DNA of 64,000 nt, from assembly GCF_010586825.1 (NCBI RefSeq), contig NZ_JAAAGB010000001.1:1240001-1304000 (forward strand). Direction: 5' to 3'. Position numbers and translations under genes: made by a program. Shown here piece after piece: positions 35,718 to 45,289 of this stretch; positions within the stretch are counted from its first letter, which is position 1; every line of letters begins with the position of its first letter. The DNA is from Draconibacterium mangrovi. Lineage in GTDB: Bacteria > Bacteroidota > Bacteroidia > Bacteroidales > Prolixibacteraceae. Under the pieces are notes generated by a model, which was not told the origin of the DNA, did not search any database, and saw only the letters and a list, made by a program, of their open reading frames with translations.

Positions 35718-36344
35718 GTGGAAGAAAAGAAGAAATACATTATAGAAAACGTGGGCCATCTTTATTTTAAGAAAGGCATACGTGCGGTTACCATGGACAC
35801 CGTGGCTGCCGAATTCGGGATTTCGAAAAAAACGCTTTACCAATATTTTACCGATAAGGAAGACCTCGTGAATCAGGTGATCGAGTTCTTTATTGATGAG
35901 AGTGGAAAAACTTTTAAGGAGTTGGATGACAATAATGCTATCGACAGTATTCTTCTCATTCGCAAGCATGTGGCATTTATTGTTAAGTTCTATAACAATG
36001 GCATTGAGAAGGACCTGAAAAAGTATTATCCCGAATTGTACAAAAAAATTAACGAGGTAAAACGCGAGCGCATTTTTACCAGTACCATCGATAACCTGAA
36101 ATTGGGAATGATGCAAGACCTGTATCGCACCGACCTTGATCCGTATCTGATTGCCAAACTTCAGGTGGGTCGAATGTTGTACACCATGAATCCGGATTAT
36201 GGAATTTTTGAAGAGTACGAAGTAAACTCGCTCGCATTTTTTGATAGCATGATGGACTACCACATGAACGCTATTTGCACCGAAAAAGGAATAAAATATT
36301 ATAAAAAACAGCTTAACAAAGTTCAGTATGAAGAAACAAATTAA
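35718..36344 (+). CDS. TetR/AcrR-family repressor
   Basis: 208 residues from GTG 35,718. A stop codon at 35,700 and no ATG before the HTH make GTG the only usable start. The N-terminal HTH is at about 24-47 (AVTMDTVAAEFGISKKTLYQYF), with the typical TLYQYF recognition helix end. The C-terminal ligand domain is not recognisable. It lies first in an operon with TolC, membrane-fusion and RND genes and is preceded by a perfect palindrome. It most likely represses its own operon until a toxic compound binds. It overlaps the TolC gene by 17 bases. Confidence 0.92.
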   Translation: MEEKKKYIIENVGHLYFKKGIRAVTMDTVAAEFGISKKTLYQYFTDKEDLVNQVIEFFIDESGKTFKELDDNNAIDSILLIRKHVAFIVKFYNNGIEKDLKKYYPELYKKINEVKRERIFTSTIDNLKLGMMQDLYRTDLDPYLIAKLQVGRMLYTMNPDYGIFEEYEVNSLAFFDSMMDYHMNAICTEKGIKYYKKQLNKVQYEETN

Positions 36345-37671
36345 ACAATTAATCTTGTTTTTATTCTTGTCAGTTGTGGGACTGTCGCTGAAAGCTCAGG
36401 AAGAAGAAAATACCGGGTTTTCGCTCGACCAGGCCACGCAATATGCCATGCAAAACTCGTATGTTTTGTTTAACACTAAACAAGATGTAACAATTGCCCA
36501 AAAACAGGTTTGGGAAACCATTACAACCGGATTACCACAAGTATCAGGAACAGCAAATTACAACGCATTTCTGAACCTGCCGGTTTCGTTACTTCCCGGA
36601 GAATTTTTTGGAGAAGATCCGGGCACTTATATACCTGTAAAATTTGGACAGGACTACAGTGCCGACTTCGGATTCAGTGTGTCGCAACAAATCTTCGATG
36701 GTTCGTGGATTGTTGGAGTGAGTTCGGCCGAACTGTATTTAAACCTGGCCAAACAAGCCAACGAAAAAACAGAGATTGACATTCGCAGCGCAGTGGCCCA
36801 GGCCTACTACACCGTGCTAATTAGCCAACGCTATCGCGAGGTTATGCTTGAAAGTTTAGAGAACAGCACCCGTTTGTACGAAGAAACCAAGGTGTATTAC
36901 GAAAACGGTTTTCGCGAACAACAAGATGTTGACCAGCTAAGGATATTGCAGAAAAATGCCGAAAACGAAGTACTTCGCTCGGAAAGGGAATTAATAATTG
37001 CCAAAACAGTTTTGAAATATACCATGGGATACGATCTTAACCAGGAGATTGAATTAACTGATGACCTGGATGTTTTCGTTTCACCATTGGTGCAGGAATT
37101 GAATACTATCGATCTCGATCTGATCAACCACATCGATTACCGTTTGGCCCAGTCGAATTTTGAAGTTTCAGATAAATTATTCCGATTGGAAAAGGTTGCT
37201 TATTTGCCAAAGCTTGATGCATTTTACAGTTACTCACGAACATCGTACGGCAACCAAGCCAACCTGTTTAAAGAACAGTGGTTCCCGTCTTCGCTGGTTG
37301 GAGTACAGGCAACTATTCCCATTTTCAATTCAGGCAATAAACGCGCAAAAGTACAACGGGCGCGCATCGAACTCGACAAAGCTGAAAACGACATGCGCTT
37401 CGCCGAGATCACACTTCAGAAAGATTATTTAACAGCATCGGCTGATATGGAAACAGCACGCGAACAGTTTTTAAACACTCGCGAAAACCGCAATCTGGCA
37501 AAAAGCATTTTAGATAAAACACAAATTAAATTTAATAACGGAATGGTTAGCAGTGCCGAGCTCACACAGCAGGAAACGCAGTACATAACCACTTCGCAAC
37601 AATTGGTGACTTCAACTTTGTCGTTGCTGCAAGCCGATTTAAATCTGAAAAAAGCTGCCGGCGCATTATAA
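36328..37671 (+). CDS. TolC-family outer membrane efflux protein
   Basis: 447 residues with a signal peptide (MKKQIKQLILFLFLSVVGLSLKA). Two related alpha-helical halves follow, each of OEP type: AVAQAYYTVLISQRYREVML with a later ENGFREQQDVDQLRILQKNAENEVLRSE, then the second with LNTRENRNLAKSILDKTQIKFNNGMVSSAELTQQETQYI. It forms the outer-membrane tunnel of the tripartite pump. It overlaps the TetR gene, so regulator and pump are co-translated. It lies 24 bases before the fusion-protein gene. Confidence 0.94.
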   Translation: MKKQIKQLILFLFLSVVGLSLKAQEEENTGFSLDQATQYAMQNSYVLFNTKQDVTIAQKQVWETITTGLPQVSGTANYNAFLNLPVSLLPGEFFGEDPGTYIPVKFGQDYSADFGFSVSQQIFDGSWIVGVSSAELYLNLAKQANEKTEIDIRSAVAQAYYTVLISQRYREVMLESLENSTRLYEETKVYYENGFREQQDVDQLRILQKNAENEVLRSERELIIAKTVLKYTMGYDLNQEIELTDDLDVFVSPLVQELNTIDLDLINHIDYRLAQSNFEVSDKLFRLEKVAYLPKLDAFYSYSRTSYGNQANLFKEQWFPSSLVGVQATIPIFNSGNKRAKVQRARIELDKAENDMRFAEITLQKDYLTASADMETAREQFLNTRENRNLAKSILDKTQIKFNNGMVSSAELTQQETQYITTSQQLVTSTLSLLQADLNLKKAAGAL

Positions 37672-37695
37672 ACGAAAAACAAAAAAACACATAAG

Positions 37696-38817
37696 ATGAA
37701 AAAGATTTTATTCATAGTAACAACCGCACTTATAGTTTCGGCTTGCGGAAACACAAACGTTACCGACGAAGCCGCGAAACGAAAACAATTGCAGGAATTA
37801 AAGCAGCAGGTTCACACGCTCGAGCAACAAATTCATACACTTGAAACTGAACTTTCTGCTAACGAAACAGAAGAACTGGTTAACATTAAAGCCACTACCC
37901 TTGAAAACCAAAACTTTGAACACTTTATTGAAGTGACAGGAAAAGTTGAAGCCGAACAGGATGTGGATGTAAGTCCCGAATCGGCAGGCATTATTAAAGA
38001 AGTTCTGGTAACTGAAGGACAACAGGTAAATAAAGGGCAGGTTTTGGCCCGCCTTAACACCGATGTTCTGGAACGCTCGGTTGAAGAGTTGCAGGTACAA
38101 TTGGATTTGGCCGTAACAAATTACGAACGTCAGAAAAACCTGTGGGACCAGAATATAGGATCCGAAATGGAATATCTGCAAGCTAAAAACAGCAAAGAAA
38201 GTCTGCAGAAAAGGATTAACAGCCTGAATACCCAGATTGAAATGGCCGATGTTAAGTCGCCAATAAACGGGATAGTCGATATTGTTTACCAGGAGAAAGG
38301 TAATATTGGAAGCCCGCAAACTCCGTTTGCCAAGGTAATTAACACCAGCAACATTAAAATTTACGGTGATATTTCCGAAACCTACATTACCAAAGTACAC
38401 AAGGGCGACGATGTTGAAATTCGTTTCCCGGCCTTAGATGAAACAGTTGATGCAAAAATTAACCAGATTGGCAATACCATCGATCCGAATAACCGCACAT
38501 TCCGCGTTCGTATCAATATCAACAATCCAACGAACATGATAAAACCAAACCTGGTTTCAATTCTTTCAATGCGCGACTATGTAAACGACTCGGCTATTGT
38601 TGTGCCTTCGCTTTATATAAAAGAAGATTTTAAAGGCCACTACCTGTATATTATCGAAAATAAAGAAGGTAAAAATGTAGCTAAAAAAGTATACGTAACA
38701 CCGGGTGTTAGCAATAACAACATGACCGAGATTACAGAAGGTCTAACTGCCGGAACACAGGTTATTTCTGAAGGCTACAACCAGGTTGTTAACGGAACAG
38801 CCGTTAAGATCAATTAA
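37696..38817 (+). CDS. RND efflux membrane-fusion lipoprotein
   Basis: 373 residues. The lipobox ends in C17 (LIVSAC-G), so it is anchored as a lipoprotein. A short leucine-heptad coiled coil (about 27-62) follows directly, then the HlyD/AcrA barrel-sandwich: VEAEQDVDVSPESAGIIKEVLVTEGQQVNKGQVLARL. After a second coiled coil comes the matching lipoyl half VKSPINGIVDIVYQEKGNIG. It bridges the RND pump and TolC. The extra N-terminal coiled coil before the lipoyl domain is a small oddity. Confidence 0.94.
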   Translation: MKKILFIVTTALIVSACGNTNVTDEAAKRKQLQELKQQVHTLEQQIHTLETELSANETEELVNIKATTLENQNFEHFIEVTGKVEAEQDVDVSPESAGIIKEVLVTEGQQVNKGQVLARLNTDVLERSVEELQVQLDLAVTNYERQKNLWDQNIGSEMEYLQAKNSKESLQKRINSLNTQIEMADVKSPINGIVDIVYQEKGNIGSPQTPFAKVINTSNIKIYGDISETYITKVHKGDDVEIRFPALDETVDAKINQIGNTIDPNNRTFRVRININNPTNMIKPNLVSILSMRDYVNDSAIVVPSLYIKEDFKGHYLYIIENKEGKNVAKKVYVTPGVSNNNMTEITEGLTAGTQVISEGYNQVVNGTAVKIN

Positions 38818-38842
38818 ACACCTATCAAAAAAATTCTTCAAA

Positions 38843-41800
38843 ATGGAGAAAGAAACTGAAAAACATAAATCTGAAATAACGCGCAAGTTTCAACCAACGT
38901 TTCTTGCGCTAAAGAATAAAACCACGGTGTATATTTTTACGGCGATACTGGTTTTATTCGGAATCTTCTCGTACCAGCAAATGCCCCGCGAGGCTATGCC
39001 CGAGATTGTTATTCCATACATTTTTATTCAAACATTGTATCCCGGCAACTCGCCGGTTGACATTGAAAACCTGTGTACACGCCCTATCGAAAAAGAACTG
39101 AAAGGGCTTAAAGGAGTGAAAGAAGTAACGTCGGCATCGTACCAGGATGTAAGCACTATTATTGTCGAGTTCAACACAAATGTTACCATAAAACAGGCAT
39201 TACAGGATACCAAAGACCGTGTTGACCAGGCTAAGTCGGAATTACCGGGCGATTTGCCCAGCGATCCGTATGTAACCGATTTCGACCTTTCGGAATTCCC
39301 GATAATGAACGTAAATGTTTCGGGCGAATACAACATGCGCGACCTGAAAAAGTATGCCGAAATATTGCAGGACGAATTTGAAGGCTACCGGGAAATTTCG
39401 GAAGCCAATATTCGGGGAATCGAAGAGCGCGAGATCCAGATCAATGTCGATCCGTATAAACTCGATGCTGTTGGGCTAACGTTTGAAGATGTGGCTTTTG
39501 CCATTCAGTTGGAAAATATCAGCATGGGAGCCGGTCAGTTTACTGCCGACCAAACCCGCCGAACCATTCGTACCGATGCCAATTACACCAGCATCGACCA
39601 GATTGCCAATACCATTATTAAAATAAATGGTGGCAAACCTGTTTACATTCGCGACATTGCCAACGTGGTTGACGACTACAAAGAGCAGGCAACCATTGCC
39701 CGACTAAACGACCAGCCGGTAATTACCTTGTCGGTTACCAAAAAATCGGGCGAAAATATACTTGCTGCTTCCCAGAATGTGCTCAACGGAATTGACCAGT
39801 TAAAAGCACGCGGGCAGATTCCGAAAGATCTTGATATTATTATTACCGACGACATGACCCACTACATTGAGGACACCATTTCGAACCTCGAGAACAGTAT
39901 TATTTTGGGGATGATCCTGGTAACTTTTGTACTGTTTCTGTTCCTGGGCTTCCGCAACGCACTTTTTGCCGGTTTGGCCATTCCTCTGTCCATGTTCCTG
40001 TCGTTTGTTATTCTGCAGCAAAGCGGAATTACACTAAACTCCATGGTACTTTACGGGCTGATTCTCGCACTGGGTATGTTGGTAGATAACGCCATTGTAG
40101 TGGTTGAAAATGTCTACCGGCTTTTTAGCGAAGGAAATCCTCTGCAAAAAGCAACCAAACAAGGGGTAAGCGAAATTGCCTTCCCCATCATTTCGTCAAC
40201 ATTAACAACACTTGCCGCATTTTTCCCGCTATTGGCGTGGGAAGGCATTATCGGCGAGTTTATGAAAATATTACCGCGCACTTTAATTGTAGTACTGGCC
40301 TCATCGCTGTTTGTGGCGCTGATTATTAGTCCGGCATTTATTTCATCCTTTATGAAAGTGGATGACATTAACCGGAAAATGAATGCGAAAAAAGTGTTGC
40401 GAAATGCAGCTATTTTTGCCGGAGTTTCAGTAGTGTTCTACGTGGCCAAAATTTTCTTACTCGGAAACCTGCTGGCAACTGTTGCCTTTATAATGGTTGC
40501 CAACCTGTTCGTTTTACGTCCGGTAGCCCGCTGGTTCCAAACCAAATTCCTGGTATGGCTCGAGCACATGTACACCAAACAGTTGAGACACGCATTAACA
40601 GGTAAGTGGCCATACATCTATTTTGGTGCAACATTTTTACTACTGATCTTTTCGGTGGGCTTCTATTTTGGTAGCAATCCAAAAATGGTGACTTTCCCAA
40701 GTACCGACCCAACAACCGTTTACGTAACCATGGAATTGCCGTTGGGAACTTCAATTGAAAAAACCGACGAGGTTTCGCGCGAAGTGGAAAAGATTATAAA
40801 AGAAACCATTAAGCCGGTTAACCACATTGTTAAATCGGTTACCACCAACGTTGGTGTTGGAATGAGCGGCGGCATGTTCGACAGTAATGAACAAAGCCCG
40901 AACAAGTCGCTAACTTCGGTTTCGTTTGTTGAATACAAACTGCGCGATGGCATAAGCACATCGATAGTAATGCAGGATATTGCCAAAAAACTCGACGGGT
41001 TTGTTGGGGCTAAAATCTTTGTAAAGAAAGACGATCAAGGGCCACCAACAGGCGACCCGGTTAGTATTGATGTGTCGGGTGATGAGTTTGAGCAGTTAAT
41101 CCAAATCACCGACGATTTTATGCGGATAATTGAAGAGGATAACATTCCGGGGATTGATGAGTTGCAATTGAACATTAATACCAACCAACCCGAAATGCTC
41201 ATTCAGGTTGACCGCGAGCAGGCACGTTTGTACGAACTGTCGACACAACAAATTGCAATGGCTTTCCGGAATTCGATTTACGGATACGAAGCCAGCCAGT
41301 TCAAAGACGGTGAGGATGAGTACGATATTTTTGTGCGATTGGATGAAAAATACCGCAACGATGTATCTACATTGATGAACCAGAAAATTCCGGTTAACGG
41401 AAGTAAAATCCCAATTTCTTCGGTAGCATCATTTAAATATCAGACTTCATACGATAAGATTAGCCGTGTGGACAACAAACGAGTAATAAGCATTACATCG
41501 GGAGTTATGGAAGGCTTTAACGCCAACGAGATTAACAGCCGTATTGTCCAGTTGCTTGAAGACTATGAAATGCCCGAGGGCTACACCTACGAATTCTCAG
41601 GCGAGCAACAGGAGCAGGCCGAAAGTATGGAGTTCCTGCTTTATGCGCTGATTATTGCAGTGGCCATGATCATGATTATTATGGTTACACAGTTTAACTC
41701 GTTTATCCGTCCGGCAATTATTATTGCAACTGTACTCTTCAGTACTATTGGTGTTTTCCTTGGTTTGGGAATATTCCAAATGGAGTTTGTAGTAATTATG

Positions 41801-42286
41801 ACGGGTATCGGTATTATTTCGCTGGCAGGAATTGTGGTGAACAACGGTATTGTACTGATCGACTACATCGACCTGACGCGGGAACGCAAACGTGACGAAC
41901 TGGGCTATTCCGAAAAAGCTTTCTTACCAAAACAAGTACAGATTGATGCACTGGTAGAAGCCGGTAAAACCCGTTTACGCCCTGTATTACTAACAGCAAT
42001 TACAACAGTGTTAGGTTTGCTTCCGCTGGCGGTTGGCTTAAACTTTAACTTCTTTACGCTGTATACGCGTTTCGATCCGCAAATATCGGTTGGTGGCGAA
42101 AGTGTAGCGTTCTGGGGGCCAATGTCGTGGACCGTTATATTCGGTCTTACCTTTGCCACTTTCTTAACCTTATTAATTTCTCCGGTGATGTATATGATTA
42201 CCATACGGATAAATTACACCATAAAAAAATGGACCGGTAATTTACCGGAAGACAATATGCCGAAAAAAGCAGAAGTATCGGAATAA
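38843..42286 (+). CDS. RND-family efflux transporter (AcrB type)
   Basis: About 1147 residues from ATG 38,843 (MEKETEKH); an open frame reaches back to 38,786 inside the previous gene but adds no family sequence. Layout is that of AcrB/MdtB pumps: helix 1, PYIFIQTLYPGNSPVDIEN porter start, six helices, second porter, six helices. The helix-4 motif is LGMLVDNAIVVVENV, with D415-N416 where AcrB has two aspartates. It is a proton-driven exporter of drugs or other toxic compounds, with the fusion protein and TolC encoded just upstream. A terminator follows. Confidence 0.95.
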   Translation: MEKETEKHKSEITRKFQPTFLALKNKTTVYIFTAILVLFGIFSYQQMPREAMPEIVIPYIFIQTLYPGNSPVDIENLCTRPIEKELKGLKGVKEVTSASYQDVSTIIVEFNTNVTIKQALQDTKDRVDQAKSELPGDLPSDPYVTDFDLSEFPIMNVNVSGEYNMRDLKKYAEILQDEFEGYREISEANIRGIEEREIQINVDPYKLDAVGLTFEDVAFAIQLENISMGAGQFTADQTRRTIRTDANYTSIDQIANTIIKINGGKPVYIRDIANVVDDYKEQATIARLNDQPVITLSVTKKSGENILAASQNVLNGIDQLKARGQIPKDLDIIITDDMTHYIEDTISNLENSIILGMILVTFVLFLFLGFRNALFAGLAIPLSMFLSFVILQQSGITLNSMVLYGLILALGMLVDNAIVVVENVYRLFSEGNPLQKATKQGVSEIAFPIISSTLTTLAAFFPLLAWEGIIGEFMKILPRTLIVVLASSLFVALIISPAFISSFMKVDDINRKMNAKKVLRNAAIFAGVSVVFYVAKIFLLGNLLATVAFIMVANLFVLRPVARWFQTKFLVWLEHMYTKQLRHALTGKWPYIYFGATFLLLIFSVGFYFGSNPKMVTFPSTDPTTVYVTMELPLGTSIEKTDEVSREVEKIIKETIKPVNHIVKSVTTNVGVGMSGGMFDSNEQSPNKSLTSVSFVEYKLRDGISTSIVMQDIAKKLDGFVGAKIFVKKDDQGPPTGDPVSIDVSGDEFEQLIQITDDFMRIIEEDNIPGIDELQLNINTNQPEMLIQVDREQARLYELSTQQIAMAFRNSIYGYEASQFKDGEDEYDIFVRLDEKYRNDVSTLMNQKIPVNGSKIPISSVASFKYQTSYDKISRVDNKRVISITSGVMEGFNANEINSRIVQLLEDYEMPEGYTYEFSGEQQEQAESMEFLLYALIIAVAMIMIIMVTQFNSFIRPAIIIATVLFSTIGVFLGLGIFQMEFVVIMTGIGIISLAGIVVNNGIVLIDYIDLTRERKRDELGYSEKAFLPKQVQIDALVEAGKTRLRPVLLTAITTVLGLLPLAVGLNFNFFTLYTRFDPQISVGGESVAFWGPMSWTVIFGLTFATFLTLLISPVMYMITIRINYTIKKWTGNLPEDNMPKKAEVSE

Positions 42287-42303
42287 ACCGGTGCTTTTTA
42301 CAG

Positions 42304-42336
42304 AAAACGGGTAGCCTTTTTGACTACCCGTTTTTT
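42304..42336. terminator. Intrinsic terminator between efflux operon and manC
   Basis: AAAACGGGTAG, 9-base loop, CTACCCGTTTTTT. Eleven-pair stem with T-run for the plus strand; also workable from the minus strand for manC. Confidence 0.88.
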
Positions 42337-42409
42337 ATTGCAATTATCGAGGAGAAAAAATATCTTACTCCTGAAATCTGCGTTATCTGCGTGCAATTAT
42401 TTTAGAATT

Positions 42410-43498
42410 CTATACCAGCGAATCGCCTTTCTGAATGCGAACATCGGTAACAAATTTCTTTATCTGATCTTCATCTTCGCGTCGGCAAATCATTAAGGTA
42501 TCGTTTCGTTCGGCAATTATAAAACCATCGAGGCCCTGAATTACGGCCATTTTATTTTTTGAAATATCTACAATGCAGTTTTCGGTATCATACAGCATCA
42601 CATTATCGGCCCGAATTACATTACCCTGTACATCTTTTTCCTTGTTTTCGTATAACGAACTCCAGGTGCCCAGGTCGCTCCATCCAAAATCAGCCGTAAG
42701 CACATACACATTTTTTGCTTTTTCCATAATGCCATAATCGATTGATATGGCCTGGCATTCGGAGTATGTTTTCCGGATAAAAGGCTCCTCACTGGCGGTA
42801 TTCAACAGCTTTCGTCCATGTTCAAATTTTAATGCAACTTCGGTTAAATGCTGTTGCAGCGACTCGAGCATGGTTGACAGCGACGAAATAAAAATTCCCG
42901 AGTTCCAGTAAAACTCTCCACTTTCGATAAAAATCTTCGCCATTTCTTCGTTGGGCTTTTCGGTGAAGGTTTTTACTTTATACAGGTTGTCAAGATCCTT
43001 AAACTCCTTTTTCCGTTTCACCTGTATATAACCATAACCGGTTTCCGGACGGCAGGGTTTTATTCCCAGCGTTAATAAAGCCGGTTTTTCTGAAACAAAT
43101 TCCAACCCGTTCCGGATTTGTTTTTTAAACTCCTCCTCTTTCAGTATAAAATGATCCGACGGCGTTATAATGATATTTGCGTCAGGATCGGTGAGGGCAA
43201 TTTTATTGGCAGCATAAGCCAAACACGGTGCGGTATTGCGTCGCAGGGGTTCCAGCAAAATCTGCTCGTCTTTAAGCTCGGGAAGCTGCGTTTTTACAAG
43301 ATCTTTATATAATGCGTTTGTTACAACAAGGTAGTTTTCTCTGGGTACGATCTCCTGAAACCGCTCGTATGCCTGTTGAATAAATGTTTTTCCTGTTCCT
43401 AAAATATCTAAAAACTGTTTTGGACGTGCTGTACGGCTAAGTGGCCAAAATCGACTTCCTACTCCACCAGCCATTATCACACAAAAATTGTTAGCCAT
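42410..43498 (-). CDS. manC: Mannose-1-phosphate guanylyltransferase
   Basis: 362 residues from ATG 43,498 (MANNFCVIMAGG); an in-frame ATG at 43,525 would add nine. The nucleotide-binding loop VIMAGGVGSRFWPLSRTARPKQFLDILG is the GMP/ManC signature. ITPSDHF, FTEKPN and EFYWNSGIF follow. There is no C-terminal phosphomannose-isomerase domain, so it is the single-function form. It makes GDP-mannose for glycans such as mannosylated or fucosylated surface polymers. It stands alone, convergent with the efflux operon. Confidence 0.92.
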   Translation of the reverse strand: MANNFCVIMAGGVGSRFWPLSRTARPKQFLDILGTGKTFIQQAYERFQEIVPRENYLVVTNALYKDLVKTQLPELKDEQILLEPLRRNTAPCLAYAANKIALTDPDANIIITPSDHFILKEEEFKKQIRNGLEFVSEKPALLTLGIKPCRPETGYGYIQVKRKKEFKDLDNLYKVKTFTEKPNEEMAKIFIESGEFYWNSGIFISSLSTMLESLQQHLTEVALKFEHGRKLLNTASEEPFIRKTYSECQAISIDYGIMEKAKNVYVLTADFGWSDLGTWSSLYENKEKDVQGNVIRADNVMLYDTENCIVDISKNKMAVIQGLDGFIIAERNDTLMICRREDEDQIKKFVTDVRIQKGDSLV

Positions 43499-43606
43499 CT
43501 GAATGTGTTTTGTTCGTATTATCAATCTTCCCTGAGATTGTAACTTTGAAAATACGGAATTATTTTGTTATTGTTGCCTCAGCCCGATTCAAATTCATAA
43601 AAATTT

Positions 43607-43636
43607 TGTTTCCGCATATTAAGTTGTAATTTTAGC
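43607..43636 (+). promoter_or_regulatory. Probable promoter, mlaE-mlaF
   Basis: TTTG at 43,607-43,610, 18 bases, then TAATTTTA (one mismatch to TAnnTTTG), 29 bases before the mlaE ATG. The best -33/-7 pair I find in this window. Confidence 0.5.
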
Positions 43637-43664
43637 CGATTACATTAGCAAGAAACTATAAACA

Positions 43665-44405
43665 ATGGGGTTTTTCTTTCATATTGGTCGATATTTTTCG
43701 ATGCTGAAACGGGTTTTTGCCCGACCCGAGAAACACAAGCTGTATATCAGGCAATTGTTTCACGAAATCGATAACCTGGGCGTAAACTCGGTGGGTATCG
43801 TAATTATCATTTCGGTTTTTATTGGCGGAATTATGACCATCCAGTTCGCCTACAGTATGGCAAACCCTCTTTACCCTGTTGAGCTGGTTGGCTTGGGTAC
43901 ACGCGATACGCTTTTACTCGAATTCTCGTCCACCATGCTGGCCCTTATTATGGCCGGGAAAGTGGGCTCAAATATTACATCCGAAATTGGCACCATGCGT
44001 GTTACCGAGCAAATCGATTCGCTTGAAATTATGGGTGTAAATTCGGCAAGCTACCTTATTCTTCCAAAGATTATTGCAGTGGTATTTGTCTTTCCGTTTT
44101 TGTATATCATCAGTGTATTTTTTGGTTTGCTGGGCGGTATGGTTACGGGGCCAATTGCAGGGGTAATATCTATTCCTGATTATATTTCCGGTATCCAGTG
44201 GCTGTTTTACCCCTATTACATTACTTTCTCGTTAATAAAATCTTTGTTTTTTGGATTTCTGGTGGCTTCGGTGCCGGCCTATTTTGGTTACTACGTTCAG
44301 GGCGGTGCCCTCGAAGTGGGTAAAGCCAGTACAAAAGCCGTGGTTAACACCAATATTCTTATCCTGTTTTTCGATTTAATTTTAACCCGCTTGCTATTGA
44401 CATGA
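43665..44405 (+). CDS. mlaE: MlaE-family ABC transporter permease
   Basis: 246 residues. It starts with an amphipathic interface helix, then about five membrane helices. ELVGLGTRDTLLLEFSSTMLALIMAGKVGSNITSEIGTMRVTEQIDSLEIMGVNSASYL is the MlaE/Ttg2B signature region (E-x-x-P/G and the coupling helix). It exchanges phospholipids between envelope layers. It overlaps the ATPase gene by four bases. The substrate-binding MlaD partner is not in this window. Confidence 0.92.
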   Translation: MGFFFHIGRYFSMLKRVFARPEKHKLYIRQLFHEIDNLGVNSVGIVIIISVFIGGIMTIQFAYSMANPLYPVELVGLGTRDTLLLEFSSTMLALIMAGKVGSNITSEIGTMRVTEQIDSLEIMGVNSASYLILPKIIAVVFVFPFLYIISVFFGLLGGMVTGPIAGVISIPDYISGIQWLFYPYYITFSLIKSLFFGFLVASVPAYFGYYVQGGALEVGKASTKAVVNTNILILFFDLILTRLLLT

Positions 44406-45157
44406 TTACGCTTAAAAACATTGTAAAAACATTCGACGGCAATACGGTTCTGAATAACATTTCAACCGTGTTTGAACAGGGAAAAACCAACCTGATCATT
44501 GGCCGAAGCGGTTCGGGAAAAACTGTTTTGCTAAAATCAACACTGGGTCTTTTTGAGGTGGATAGTGGTGAGATTTGGTACAACGACCGCAATTTCACCC
44601 AGATGAATCAAAAGGAACGAAAAATTCTGCGCCGTGAGGTGGGAATGGTTTTCCAGGGTGGTGCCTTGTTTGATAGTATCTCGGTGGAAGGCAACGTTCG
44701 TTTCCCATTGGATATGTTTTCCAAAATGAGTCCGGCGGAAAAACAAAAACGTGTTGAATTTTGCCTCGACCATGTAAACATTGATAAACAGGCTTTTAAT
44801 CTTTCGCCCAGCGAAATTAGTGGTGGTATGCAAAAACGTGTAGCCATTGCACGTGCCATAGCACTGAATCCGAAATACCTGTTTTGCGACGAACCCAACT
44901 CGGGCCTCGACCCCGAAACTGCAACGGTTATCGATCAACTCATTCAAACGCTTACCAAAGAATTTCAGATGACCACCATAATCAACACCCACGATATGAA
45001 CTCGGTGATAGAAATTGGCGAGTCGGTGCTGTTTATTTCTCATGGACAGAAAGAATGGGAAGGCACCAAGGAAGATATTCTAAAATCGGACAACCAAAAA
45101 CTCGAAGATTTTATTTTTGCAAATAAACTTTATGCGCAGATGAAGAAGGGGCAGTAA
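44402..45157 (+). CDS. mlaF: MlaF-type ABC transporter ATPase
   Basis: 251 residues. Walker A is GRSGSGKT at 34-41, the Q-loop is GMVFQGGALFDS (typical MlaF wording), the signature is SPSEISGGMQKRVAIARAI, and Walker B is YLFCDEPNSGLDP. An H-loop histidine is in TIINTHDMNS. It drives the MlaE permease. Translationally coupled to mlaE (ATGA overlap). Confidence 0.94.
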   Translation: MITLKNIVKTFDGNTVLNNISTVFEQGKTNLIIGRSGSGKTVLLKSTLGLFEVDSGEIWYNDRNFTQMNQKERKILRREVGMVFQGGALFDSISVEGNVRFPLDMFSKMSPAEKQKRVEFCLDHVNIDKQAFNLSPSEISGGMQKRVAIARAIALNPKYLFCDEPNSGLDPETATVIDQLIQTLTKEFQMTTIINTHDMNSVIEIGESVLFISHGQKEWEGTKEDILKSDNQKLEDFIFANKLYAQMKKGQ

Positions 45158-45289
45158 TATAAAAAATTAACTCTATAATAAATATATTTTCAAACATTAG
45201 CTCAATACGCTTCAATTAAGAAACTTCTGTTACTTTTACTCCCAACTCGGAACCAGAACTTCTGACTTCCGGCTTCAAACTTTTTTAGC

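Noticed and set aside
35673-36263. Long open frame opposite the TetR gene
   Set aside because: It is antisense to a clear TetR protein and begins in the operator region; its residues look like a shadow.
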